Part shown: positions 35,330-45,416 of the stretch, one piece after another
Numbering within the stretch: the stretch's first letter is position 1
How the letters are laid out: each line of letters begins with the position of its first letter
NCBI GenBank assembly: GCA_024280155.1
Contig: JAJRQQ010000061.1
Location: 1 to 64,000, forward strand
From: Bacteroidota bacterium
GTDB lineage: Bacteria; Bacteroidota; Bacteroidia; Flavobacteriales_D; Crocinitomicaceae
Direction: 5' to 3'
Length of the DNA: 64,000 nucleotides
Made by a program: the position numbers and the translations under genes
Notes under the pieces: generated by a model
What the model was told of the DNA's origin: nothing
Databases searched by the model: none
What the model saw: only the letters and a program-made list of their open reading frames with translations

Positions 35330-36865
35330 ATGAAACAGGAAAGTAAAGAATATGATTTTATCATTGTAGGTAGTGGGATAGGTGGATTGATGTCAGCTGT
35401 TCTTCTTGCGATGGCGGATTATTCTGTGCTTGTTTTAGAAAAAAATCATCAAATTGGAGGTTCACTTCAAGTATTCAGTCGAGATAAAGTTATTTTTGAT
35501 ACAGGAGTTCATTACATTGGATCACTTGATAAAGGAGAGACTTTGAATAAATTATTCAAGTACGTAGGAATTTTAGATGATTTAAAAATGAAACGATTGG
35601 ATAACGATTGTTTTGACGCTATTCGACTTTCAGATGGAACGATCTTTAAACATGCTCAGAGTTATGAGGGATTCCGTTCTGGATTAAAAGAACACTTTCC
35701 TCAGGAAGAAAAAGCCATTGATTTATTTTTGTCTAAAGTGGAGTGGATCTGCAAAGAATTTCCTTTGTACAATCTTGAGGTAGAACGTGGTTTTTCTTAT
35801 ATTGATAAGCCTGAAGTTCTTTCGCAAAGTGCTTATGAATTTGTTACTTCGTTAACAGAAAATAAGCAACTGCAAGCTGTTTTGCTAGGGAATGGTTTGT
35901 TATATGCTGGAGAAGTTAAAACATCTCCAATGTATGTTGTTGCATTAATTCTTAATAGCTACTTGAAAGGAAGTTATCGTATGGAGAATGGAGGTTCTCA
36001 AATTGCTAAATTATTAACAAAAAGACTTCGTTTACTAGGAGGGAAAGTGCTGAAGCACAAAGAAGTGGTTGATGCTGTATATAAGAATGGAGAAATTGAA
36101 TCTGTAGTCACTTGCGATGGTTTTTTATTTAGAGCAAAGAATTTTATTTCAAACATGCATCCGCTTAAAACAGTGGAGGTTTTTGGAGAAGAAAATTTTA
36201 GACCAGCTTACCGAAATAGATTGAAGAAATTGGAAAATACAGTTTCTTCATTCATGGTGTACTTTTCTTTAAAAAAAGAATCGTTTCCATATATTAATCA
36301 TAATATTTATGCTTATTCGAAAGATGAGGTATGGGAAACAGTTAATTACAGTGATACAGAATGGCCCGAAGCTCTTTTTATTTGTACTTCTGCAACAGTC
36401 AATCAAGGTGAATTTGCAGATTCTTTATCTGTAATGGCTTACATGGATTATGAAGAGGTAAAAGAATGGGAGCATACATTTAGTACCGTAAAAGACCCAT
36501 CTGAACGTGGCGAATCGTATCTTGAGTTTAAAAAAAGGAAAGAGGAATTGGTGATTAAACGCTTAGAAGAAATGTTCCCTGGTTTTCGATCGTCGATTAA
36601 AAATGTATACAGTTCAACTCCTTTAACCTACAAAGATTATATAGGTACAAAAGATGGCTCATTATACGGGATAAAAAAAGATTACAATCAGATTATGCAA
36701 TCTAAAATTAATACTCGAACTCGGGTTCCAAATTTATTTCTTACTGGGCAGAATTTGGTTTTTCACGGGATATTGGGTGCTTCAATAGGCGCAATGGTAA
36801 ATGTGTTCTGTTTTATAGATGACAATGAATTAATAAATAAAATAAAAACGGTTTATGAAAAATAA
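35330..36865 (+). CDS. CrtI/retinol-saturase-like FAD-dependent oxidoreductase
   Basis: 511 residues. The dinucleotide-binding motif is IIVGSGIGGLMSAVLLAMAD, followed by EKNHQIGGSLQVFSRDKVIFDTGVHYIG, as in phytoene desaturases and retinol saturases. The C-terminal FAD contact LFLTGQNLVFHGILGASIGAM is also present. Such enzymes add or remove hydrogen across conjugated chains, so the likely target is the polyene or the alkyl-resorcinol part. It is translated just after the MMPL fusion and overlaps the halogenase by 11 nt. Confidence 0.82.
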   Translation: MKQESKEYDFIIVGSGIGGLMSAVLLAMADYSVLVLEKNHQIGGSLQVFSRDKVIFDTGVHYIGSLDKGETLNKLFKYVGILDDLKMKRLDNDCFDAIRLSDGTIFKHAQSYEGFRSGLKEHFPQEEKAIDLFLSKVEWICKEFPLYNLEVERGFSYIDKPEVLSQSAYEFVTSLTENKQLQAVLLGNGLLYAGEVKTSPMYVVALILNSYLKGSYRMENGGSQIAKLLTKRLRLLGGKVLKHKEVVDAVYKNGEIESVVTCDGFLFRAKNFISNMHPLKTVEVFGEENFRPAYRNRLKKLENTVSSFMVYFSLKKESFPYINHNIYAYSKDEVWETVNYSDTEWPEALFICTSATVNQGEFADSLSVMAYMDYEEVKEWEHTFSTVKDPSERGESYLEFKKRKEELVIKRLEEMFPGFRSSIKNVYSSTPLTYKDYIGTKDGSLYGIKKDYNQIMQSKINTRTRVPNLFLTGQNLVFHGILGASIGAMVNVFCFIDDNELINKIKTVYEK

Positions 36866-38078
36866 TTATGATGTAGTTGTAATCGGTGCAGGTCCAGCAG
36901 GGGCAATTGCATCTTCTAGATTATTACAAGCTGGACTTTCTGTTCTCGTTATTGAAAAAATGGAATTCCCTCGTTTTGTTATTGGAGAAAGTCTTTTGCC
37001 TCAATGTATGAATTACTTGGAAAAAGCTGATTTATTGGATTGTGTGAAAGATTTGAAATCTCAAGTGAAATCGGGAGTTGTTTTTTATCATGAGAATGAA
37101 AGATGTGATTTTTTATTTAAAGATAAATACACAGAAGGCTGGGATTATACTTACCAAGTAAAAAGAGCAGAATTTGATCATGCATTAATTAAAGAAGTCG
37201 AAAAGAAAGGGGCAAATGTGACTTTTAAATCGGAAGTAACGGATGTAAAAACCTCGAAAGAATCTCAATTTGTTTATTATACGGATGGAGAAGGTGTGAA
37301 ACATGAAATAAATTGTCGTTTTGTTATAGACGCGAGTGGTTATGGTCGTGTTTTGCCTCGATTGTTCGATTTGGAAATTCCCTCAGATTTAACTTCAAGA
37401 GGTGCTATTTTTACGCATTTAGTCGATGATAAACGTACCGATCAAGCAGCAGAAAATATCTTTGTAAATGCTTTTAATAATAATAGCGCTTGGGTTTGGT
37501 CAATTCCATTCTCAGATGGAACATCTTCTGTAGGTGTTGTGGGGAATGATGAGTTTATCAAAGAAATTAGTGAGGATAGTGGAGATAAATTTCAAGAAAT
37601 CGTTCGAACATTCCCAGGGTTAGATGGGAGATATGCTGAATCAAAATTTTTATTTGAACCGAAAACAATTTTAGGTTATTCGATTGGAATTAAGCAATTA
37701 CACGGTGAAGGTTTTGTTCTTTGTGGGAATAGTACAGAGTTTTTAGATCCAATTTTTAGTTCTGGAGTGATGTTCGCCCTAGCTTCTGGGTCTGAAGCCG
37801 CAGATTTAGTCGTGAAAGAATTATCAGGCGAAAAAGTAGATTGGGATAAAGAGTATGATGAATTTTTATTGCATGGAGTAAGTGTTTTTCGTTCTTATGT
37901 GGATGCTTGGTACAATGGAAACCTCCATACAATTATCTTTGAAGAAGATGGACAAGAGGACTTTAAACGACAAATATGTTCGGTACTTGCAGGGTATGTT
38001 TGGGATATGAGCAATCCGTTTGTAAAAAAACACAAGAATTTATTAAAAACTCTTGCTAAGGTAATTGAGATCCGTTAA
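36855..38078 (+). CDS. flavin-dependent halogenase (tryptophan-halogenase-like family)
   Basis: 407 residues. The N-terminal GAGPAGAIASSRLL binds FAD, followed by FPRFVIGESLLP, typical of the family. The halogenase motif WxWxIP is present as AWVWSIPF. A lysine in the K-x-G-x-x-F context (K72 in QVKSGVVF) corresponds to the catalytic Lys that forms the haloamine or positions HOCl. Known flexirubins are often chlorinated, so ring chlorination is the likely reaction. A non-halogenating monooxygenase of the same family cannot be ruled out. Confidence 0.78.
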   Translation: MKNNYDVVVIGAGPAGAIASSRLLQAGLSVLVIEKMEFPRFVIGESLLPQCMNYLEKADLLDCVKDLKSQVKSGVVFYHENERCDFLFKDKYTEGWDYTYQVKRAEFDHALIKEVEKKGANVTFKSEVTDVKTSKESQFVYYTDGEGVKHEINCRFVIDASGYGRVLPRLFDLEIPSDLTSRGAIFTHLVDDKRTDQAAENIFVNAFNNNSAWVWSIPFSDGTSSVGVVGNDEFIKEISEDSGDKFQEIVRTFPGLDGRYAESKFLFEPKTILGYSIGIKQLHGEGFVLCGNSTEFLDPIFSSGVMFALASGSEAADLVVKELSGEKVDWDKEYDEFLLHGVSVFRSYVDAWYNGNLHTIIFEEDGQEDFKRQICSVLAGYVWDMSNPFVKKHKNLLKTLAKVIEIR

Positions 38079-38100
38079 AAATAAAGGAGGGGGATTTAAC

Positions 38101-38928
38101 TTATTCCTTTTTTAGGTGTAAATCCATTTGTGGGAATGGGATAGAAATGTCATTTTCTCTAAATTCTTTATCAATCATTCTACGAATATCACTGGTTGTT
38201 CTACCGTTGGTTAGAATGTTATTACTAAAGAAAAGAAGTTCAAAATTAAGTGAAGAATCACCAAAATCAACAAACCTAGCCTCAACATCTTTTTTTTCGA
38301 TGACGTCTTTATGAGCTTTTCCACATTTTTCTAGAATAGTAATAACTTTCTCAACGTCACTACCGTAGGCTACACCAATTTTAACTTTAAATCGGTTTCT
38401 TTTCCCTTTATAGTGCGTCAAGTTAATTACCTTATCTGTAACGATCATAGAGTTGGGGATAATAATCGAAACATCATCTTTATCATATCCTTCTGTTGTA
38501 CGAAGTCCAATGTTTGTAAGTTTTAATAATCTTCCTTCCACTTCAAGAATATCTCCAATCTTCGTTTTTCCTTCAAACAAAAGAATAACTCCGGAAATAA
38601 AATCATTGAATGTTTGTTGAAGTCCCAAGCCTACACCAACGAGCAATGCAGCGGAACCTGCTAAAATTGTGGAAATTTTAAACCCAAAAGAACGAATGAT
38701 ATAAGTGATGGCGATTACCCAAACAATGTAATTGATAATTTTAATTACGGTTAAGAGGTTGTCATTTTTTTTATTTCGACCATTGTCTATTCTTAAAAGT
38801 CCCCTTTTTATAATGAACAATAACAGTTTTGTCGCAAGTAGAATGAATGCAATGTGAATGACTTGCTGTACAGAGAAAGTGTAACTCCCAACGTCAACTA
38901 ATTGGTAACCTAAAAATTCTTCTATCAT
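38101..38928 (-). CDS. MscS-type mechanosensitive channel
   Basis: 275 residues. Three membrane segments lead to the pore helix (STILAGSAALLVGVGLGLQQTFNDFISGVILLFEGK), the hallmark of MscS, followed by the beta domain (KIGDILEVEGRLLKLTNIGLRTT). It releases solutes when membrane tension rises. It is convergent with the halogenase gene, and its start meets the end of the ferredoxin gene (1-nt overlap). There is no evident functional link to either neighbour group. Confidence 0.92.
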   Translation of the reverse strand: MIEEFLGYQLVDVGSYTFSVQQVIHIAFILLATKLLLFIIKRGLLRIDNGRNKKNDNLLTVIKIINYIVWVIAITYIIRSFGFKISTILAGSAALLVGVGLGLQQTFNDFISGVILLFEGKTKIGDILEVEGRLLKLTNIGLRTTEGYDKDDVSIIIPNSMIVTDKVINLTHYKGKRNRFKVKIGVAYGSDVEKVITILEKCGKAHKDVIEKKDVEARFVDFGDSSLNFELLFFSNNILTNGRTTSDIRRMIDKEFRENDISIPFPQMDLHLKKE

Positions 38929-39158
38929 TATTTTAATTTTACTTTAATTATATTTACTGGACAGGCATCTGCCGCTCGAACATTGTCGTCAAAACATTCG
39001 TCATCATACGTTCGAAGTGTGTGGAAGCCTTTTTTATTTTCAGCACCAATTAGCGTTGCTTTACCGTCTTTTTTAGACATTCTCCAATGGGAAAATGCTA
39101 GCTCAACACAATAATTGCACCCGATACATTTTTCTCGTTGATGTGTGATGATAACCAT
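38928..39158 (-). CDS. 4Fe-4S ferredoxin
   Basis: 76-residue single-cluster ferredoxin. Ligands are the cysteines of CIGCNYC near residues 11-17 and the C-terminal ACPVNIIKV, with an extra Cys in DDECFDD. The insert between the halves (about 45 residues, SHWRMSKKDGKATLIGAENKKG) replaces the second cluster of 2[4Fe-4S] ferredoxins. It shares one base with the TrhP gene, so it may donate electrons to, or help assemble the cluster of, that protein. Confidence 0.85.
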   Translation of the reverse strand: MVIITHQREKCIGCNYCVELAFSHWRMSKKDGKATLIGAENKKGFHTLRTYDDECFDDNVRAADACPVNIIKVKLK

Positions 39159-40408
39159 TAGTCCTTAACTTCTTCTGCCGGAACAACTTTGTATAATTTG
39201 TCTGATGCTCTTATTTTTTCTTCAACGTAGAAGGTTACTTCGTCGCCACGTTTTGCTACATCAACATCTTTCTCCTCCACACGCATTGATGTTATTTCAG
39301 ACTCAATTACTCCTGTAGTTGGACCAGTGATTAGTATTTTATCCCCAACTTCTAATTGCTGCGCTTCGATTTTAAATTGACCGATTTTCGCATTGGTATA
39401 GTAGTGCATTCCTTTCCCTAAAAACACTTTTTTTACGGTTGCTTTCGAACCAGAAGCATCTGTCCATTCGCCTAATTCTTGCCCAAGAAAATACCCCCCC
39501 CAGAAGCCTCGATTGTAAACCGTTTCTAAACGAGACATCCAATCTTTTACTTTCTCTTTGGTGTAAGTCCCTTCGTTGTAAGCATCAATTGCTTCTCGGT
39601 AACATTTGATAGTTGTAGCAACGTATTCTGGAGCGCGACCACGACCTTCAATTTTTAGAACAGAAATACCAGTATCAATTAGTTGATCGAGGAAATCTAT
39701 TGTACATAAATCTTTTGGTGACATGATGTATTCATTGTCAATTTCTAATTCATGCCCATCTTCTAAATCAATGACTTTGTATTTTCTTCGGCAATTTTGT
39801 ACACATGCACCTCTGTTTGCTGAAGAATTACTTGTATGTAAACTTAAATAACATTTTCCTGAAACAGCCATACACAGAGCACCGTGTCCAAAGACTTCAA
39901 TTTTAATCAATTCTCCGTTTGGTCCACGAACATCTTCCTCAATTACACCGTCACAAATTTCTTTTACTTGTCGCAAGCTCAATTCTCTGGAAAGTACCAT
40001 CACATTCGCGAAAAGGGAATAGAATTTCACCGTTTCAATATTAGTAACATTGAGTTGTGTCGAAATATGTATATCAACTCCTTGAGATTTTGCATAACCA
40101 ATTACAGCTTGGTCAGAGGCAATTATTGCTGTGATTCCAGCCTCTTTGACACGATTAACAACTGTTTTTATCAATGATAAATCGTGATTGTAAATAATTG
40201 CATTCAATGTTAAATAAGATTTCACTCCTTTATCGCTACATTTTTGAGCAATTTCTTCTAAATCCCCTAAAGTGAAATTCATTGTTGCTCTTGCGCGCAT
40301 ATTTAATTGGTCGACTCCAAAATAAATAGAGTCTGCTCCATTGTCAAAAGCGGCTTGCATAGCATCAAACCCACCTGCTGGAGCCATTAATTCTAATTGA
40401 TTAATCAT
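39158..40408 (-). CDS. trhP: U32 peptidase-like tRNA hydroxylation protein (TrhP type)
   Basis: 416 residues. The start MAPAGGFDAMQAAFDNGADSIYFG and the conserved Cys set (HGALCMAVSGKCYLSLHTSNSSANRGACVQNCRR) define the U32 family, in which four cysteines bind an Fe-S cluster. The TrhP branch acts, with prephenate, in hydroxylating uridine 34 of certain tRNAs. TrhO, which does the same chemistry with oxygen, is encoded 13 nt upstream. A run of eight C (39494-39501) encodes a WGG stretch. Confidence 0.8.
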   Translation of the reverse strand: MINQLELMAPAGGFDAMQAAFDNGADSIYFGVDQLNMRARATMNFTLGDLEEIAQKCSDKGVKSYLTLNAIIYNHDLSLIKTVVNRVKEAGITAIIASDQAVIGYAKSQGVDIHISTQLNVTNIETVKFYSLFANVMVLSRELSLRQVKEICDGVIEEDVRGPNGELIKIEVFGHGALCMAVSGKCYLSLHTSNSSANRGACVQNCRRKYKVIDLEDGHELEIDNEYIMSPKDLCTIDFLDQLIDTGISVLKIEGRGRAPEYVATTIKCYREAIDAYNEGTYTKEKVKDWMSRLETVYNRGFWGGYFLGQELGEWTDASGSKATVKKVFLGKGMHYYTNAKIGQFKIEAQQLEVGDKILITGPTTGVIESEITSMRVEEKDVDVAKRGDEVTFYVEEKIRASDKLYKVVPAEEVKD

Positions 40409-40421
40409 ATCAATGTTTTTT

Positions 40422-41453
40422 CTACAATTTAAATTTCAATACTTCAGATCTGCCTTTTCTAAAGATTTTATTACTGGCATTCTTGCCTTGTCTTAATTCT
40501 TTTTGTTCTTTGAAAGGAAGTGCATTGATTTCTCTGTAATCATCCGAGCAACAAGTGTCCATTTTTTCTTGACAAGTTGGGCATTGAATAAATAAAAGAT
40601 GACAAGCTTGATTGGCACAATTAACGTGGTCGTCATTTGCTTCACCACATTGGTGACAAACAGCAATTACATCATCTGAAACTCGTTCACTTCTTCGGTG
40701 ATCAAATACAAAGTTTTTTCCTTTGAATTTATTCTCTAACTTTTCTTCTTTTACTTGTCGAACATATTCGATTATTCCACCTTCCAACTGAAAGACATTT
40801 TTAAAACCTTTGTGTTTATAATATGCACTTGCTTTTTCACAACGAATTCCTCCGGTACAATACATCACTAAGTTTTTATCTTCTTTATGTTCCTTTAAAT
40901 CATTTTCAATGATATCCAAAGAATCCCTAAAAGTATCAACATCAGGTGTGATTGCACCATCAAAATGACCAATTTCACTTTCATAATGATTTCTCATATC
41001 AACAAGAATGGTATCTTCTCTCGAAATTATTTCATTGAAATCCTTTGCTTTTAAATGAGTGCCAATACTTGTTACATCAAATGTATCATCATTCAGACCA
41101 TCGGCAACAATTTTGTTTCTCACTTTTACCTTTAACTTCAAGAATGATTTATTGTTCTGTTCAATGGCAATATTTAAACGAACATCTTTCAAAAAGTCAA
41201 TAGAATCGAGATGGTCTTTGAATGGTTTAAATTTGTTTGCGGAAACAGATATTTGTGCATTTATTCCTTCAAGAGATACATACGTTCTTCCGAGTACATC
41301 TAATTCATTCCAATCAATAAATAGGTTGTTTCGAAAAACAGTAGGGTCTTCGATTTTGTGGTATTGGTAGAAAGAAATTGTCAAACGCTTGTCTCCAGCA
41401 TCATCAATCATTTTTGCTCTTTCCGCCGCACTTAATTTATTATACAGTTGCAT
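40422..41453 (-). CDS. trhO: tRNA uridine(34) hydroxylase, rhodanese type
   Basis: 343 residues. It has an N-terminal acylphosphatase-like part (KRLTISFYQYHKIEDP...RTYVSLEGINAQISVS). The rhodanese domain carries the active-site loop MYCTGGIRCEKASAYYK, where the Cys is essential. A Cys-rich tail (CHQCGEANDDHVNCANQACHLLFIQCP) is typical of TrhO. It adds the hydroxyl of 5-hydroxyuridine at the tRNA wobble base using oxygen. First gene of a trhO-trhP-ferredoxin operon. A TACTTTTG -7 element lies 31 nt upstream. Confidence 0.88.
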   Translation of the reverse strand: MQLYNKLSAAERAKMIDDAGDKRLTISFYQYHKIEDPTVFRNNLFIDWNELDVLGRTYVSLEGINAQISVSANKFKPFKDHLDSIDFLKDVRLNIAIEQNNKSFLKLKVKVRNKIVADGLNDDTFDVTSIGTHLKAKDFNEIISREDTILVDMRNHYESEIGHFDGAITPDVDTFRDSLDIIENDLKEHKEDKNLVMYCTGGIRCEKASAYYKHKGFKNVFQLEGGIIEYVRQVKEEKLENKFKGKNFVFDHRRSERVSDDVIAVCHQCGEANDDHVNCANQACHLLFIQCPTCQEKMDTCCSDDYREINALPFKEQKELRQGKNASNKIFRKGRSEVLKFKL

Positions 41454-41483
41454 ACTATATCAATAGTTTAGTTACGAAAGGAG

Positions 41484-41585
41484 CAAAAGTATGAAATAAA
41501 ATGACGCAGATTAAGTTTAAAAAATAATTTTTCATAAAATATGGAAATAACTATTTTATATTTTAGTTTTTACGAGATAGTTTTG
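41484..41585. promoter_or_regulatory. divergent -7 elements between trhO and the 139-aa gene
   Basis: TACTTTTG on the minus strand (complement of 41484-41491) and TAGTTTTG on the plus strand (41578-41585) both fit TAnnTTTG. No matching -33 TTG at the ideal distance, so only the -7 parts are supported. Confidence 0.45.
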
Positions 41586-41635
41586 TAATTTTATAACGTA
41601 CAACAGTAATACGAACAATAAAAACAAAAATAAAA

Positions 41636-42055
41636 ATGGGACAATTAATTGAAGTAAATCAAGGAGAAGTTGTTGTAAAATTTACATCACCAACTCCTGG
41701 TAAGATTTCTTTTGCAGATTTAGGTATTAAAGATGAAGATTTAGTATTGGATGGAGGTTTTCTTCGTTTGAAATTTGATATGGAAGGAATTGGAGAGCAT
41801 GACTATTATGCTGTACCAACAATTGAAGTTGCTTATAAAGAAAATTGTGCAGAAACTCACTGGCAATGTGATTTTAATGGTGAAACTATCGTTGATAAAA
41901 AAGATCACCATGGTAACTCTACTATCATGTTAATGAATAGAAAAAAACTAAGTGAATTAGAGCATCATCATGAAAATAAATTGGTTGTACATGCTGAATT
42001 TCCTGAAAAAGTTCATATTGATACAGCTAAGTCTTCAATCAACTTATTTAAGTGA
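41636..42055 (+). CDS. unknown acidic, His-rich protein
   Basis: 139 residues without a signal peptide; I do not recognise the family. The sequence looks like an all-beta fold (GEVVVKFTSPTPGKISFADLGI, GFLRLKFDMEGIGEHDYYAVPTIEVAYKENC). It has clustered histidines (KKDHHGNST, SELEHHHENKLVVH) that could bind metal, and two cysteines. It is monocistronic, with its own -7 element upstream and a strong terminator downstream, which suggests an independently controlled and well-expressed gene. Confidence 0.6.
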   Translation: MGQLIEVNQGEVVVKFTSPTPGKISFADLGIKDEDLVLDGGFLRLKFDMEGIGEHDYYAVPTIEVAYKENCAETHWQCDFNGETIVDKKDHHGNSTIMLMNRKKLSELEHHHENKLVVHAEFPEKVHIDTAKSSINLFK

Positions 42056-42075
42056 TTGAGAACTAATCCAATTAA

Positions 42076-42110
42076 AAAAAGCTCCTTGAAATCATTTCAA
42101 GGAGCTTTTT
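42076..42110 (+). terminator. strong Rho-independent terminator
   Basis: A long perfect stem (AAAAAGCTCCTTGAAA with TTTCAAGGAGCTTTTT) and a 3-nt loop (TCA), with the T-run forming the 3' arm. It ends the 139-aa gene transcript and, read on the other strand, can also end the rho-DUF4199 transcript. Confidence 0.88.
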
Positions 42111-42124
42111 TAATGCTTAATTTT

Positions 42125-42676
42125 TTATTTAAAGACGATTTTTCGATAAATAATCGTAACAAAAATACTGTTCAATGTTGCTAACATTAATAACGCTAAC
42201 ATAGATACAATTGCTGTAGATTTTGGATTGTAAAAATTCTGTGGACCTTGAATCATGCTATTATAGATTTCATCTTTGGTCATAACTTCAAAATCACCAT
42301 TTTCAGCACGAAGCGTTTTTAGTTCATTGGGATCGTCCAACATTTTTTGAATTCCCATTTCTGCTTCAGCAATCTGATGTCTATTAAAATCAGGGTCAAT
42401 GGTGTCATAATAAAAGAAGATGAATATGCTGACGATTATTGCATAAGGAACACCTGCGGTTAATCCATTCTTTATGTCACTGAGCATAGTTGATTCTTCA
42501 GTGTTCTTCATTTTTTGATAATACAAACCAAAAGAAATGGCAAGAAGCATAAAAAGAATATTCAATAAAACAGAAGGAACAATTTCTTTTTCAGTGACGC
42601 CAGTGATAAAGAAAATCATTTTACTGGCAATCCAAATTGCAGCAAAAAGTAATCCCATTTTTATAGTTACTTTCAT
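42125..42676 (-). CDS. DUF4199 family membrane protein
   Basis: 183 residues with four membrane segments (MGLLFAAIWIASKMIFFITG, VPSVLLNILFMLLAISFGLYY, AGVPYAIIVSIFIFFYY, AIVSMLALLMLATLNSIFVTII) and the hydrophilic part between the third and fourth (about 100-150), the normal DUF4199 pattern. The function of this Bacteroidetes family is unknown. It begins 9 nt after rho and is probably read with it. Confidence 0.82.
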   Translation of the reverse strand: MKVTIKMGLLFAAIWIASKMIFFITGVTEKEIVPSVLLNILFMLLAISFGLYYQKMKNTEESTMLSDIKNGLTAGVPYAIIVSIFIFFYYDTIDPDFNRHQIAEAEMGIQKMLDDPNELKTLRAENGDFEVMTKDEIYNSMIQGPQNFYNPKSTAIVSMLALLMLATLNSIFVTIIYRKIVFK

Positions 42677-42685
42677 GATTATTGA

Positions 42686-44491
<1,806 letters not shown>

Positions 44492-44767
44492 AGAATAATA
44501 ATAAATGGATGTCTATATTTTTAGAAAATAATATTCAATATCTTTAGGGGAAATGTTGCGAAATGCAATCGAAAACGAAAATCCGATAGCACAATATTAT
44601 GTAAATAAAATAGATTAAACAAGTAGATAAAACATTTTTTTTTGATTAGTGTCCGATAAAATATTGCATTCATTAGGGTTGAATCTTTCTTTACTTTTTA
44701 TTCAGAGATTTTTTTATTTATTACAATGATTTATAATTCGAAGCGAAATCTAGAAGTGCGTTGGCCT

Positions 44768-44908
44768 GTCGAAACAGCGGGCTGGTGGGGGAGTGAATGA
44801 TGAAAATCACAATAATTGCACAAAAGTGCTCCGTCATTGTGTTTGCAAAACACTTCTTTTGTAGGAATTATTGATTTTCAGCAGAGCGGGAGGAAGCATT
44901 GTTTCGAC
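44768..44908. repeat. 141-nt imperfect palindrome
   Basis: The ends GTCGAAACA (44768-44776) and TGTTTCGAC (44900-44908) are perfect complements. Inside, TGAAAATCACAATAATT pairs with AATTATTGATTTTCA, and further in ACAAAAGTG with CACTTCTTTTGT apart from small bulges. The whole could fold into one long hairpin with GC-rich bulges (AGCGGGCTGGTGGGGG). Confidence 0.75.
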
Positions 44909-44966
44909 TTGATTTTTCCTTTCTTTTTCATCAAGGAAAAAGGAAATAACAAATTTAAGTCATAAT

Positions 44967-44995
44967 TTACTTTTTTTCATCGCCAAAAAAAGTAA
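44967..44995. terminator. hairpin with T-run and A-run arms
   Basis: TTACTTTTTTT (44967-44977) and AAAAAAAGTAA (44985-44995) are perfect complements around a 7-nt loop. It could act as a terminator in either direction, but no gene ends directly before it. Confidence 0.5.
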
Positions 44996-45008
44996 CAAAA
45001 AAGTCTAG

Positions 45009-45139
45009 TGCTGTCATAAATTTAACGACCAAAGTCATCCTCAATTCTAATTTAAACAAAACTCGTCGTACCTCCTCAAACAGTTGTTTAAATTTACGAA
45101 TTTTGCGGTGTTTTGGTACCCGCTAAATTTATGAATGCA
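45009..45139. repeat. second nested palindrome
   Basis: Outer arms TGCTGTCATAAATTTAACG (45009-45027) and CGCTAAATTTATGAATGCA (45121-45139) are nearly complementary. Inner arms AATTTAAACAA (45049-45059) and TTGTTTAAATT (45084-45094) are perfect complements. The two levels suggest a branched or extended stem. Confidence 0.72.
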
Positions 45140-45416
45140 CTTTTTAGTTCTTCGTAAACATTTTTATTTATTATAAGGATATTTACGTCGACTACCTTTA
45201 GATTCGCAAAGTATAAATTTCTTTCTTTTTCATCCCCTCATAAATAATTCACGAATATAAATAGACACCATGATTTTCATTTAAAAGAAAATTTTAAAAC
45301 TTTTATTGACTTAGAGGTATGATTTAGATAAATCTGTATTTTTATTGGACACTAATGATAATAAACATATTATTCATTCTCTATTTCAAACTTAAACTTT
45401 TTATTATCTTCACTGC

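Larger units (their letters stand above)
44492..45416. other. 925-nt intergenic region with several hairpins, no gene seen
   Basis: Upstream of both rho (minus) and the symporter (plus). No open frame with plausible codon use. From 44768 to 45139 it is built of nested inverted repeats, listed separately. The outer parts are AT-rich and presumably hold the two promoters, but I could not find a full TTG...TAnnTTTG pair. It may be a decayed mobile element or a structured RNA region. Confidence 0.6.

Noticed and set aside
38050-38120. Terminator between the halogenase and MscS genes
   Set aside because: Only a weak AAAGGA/TCCTTT pairing with a loop of about 15 nt; not enough to call.
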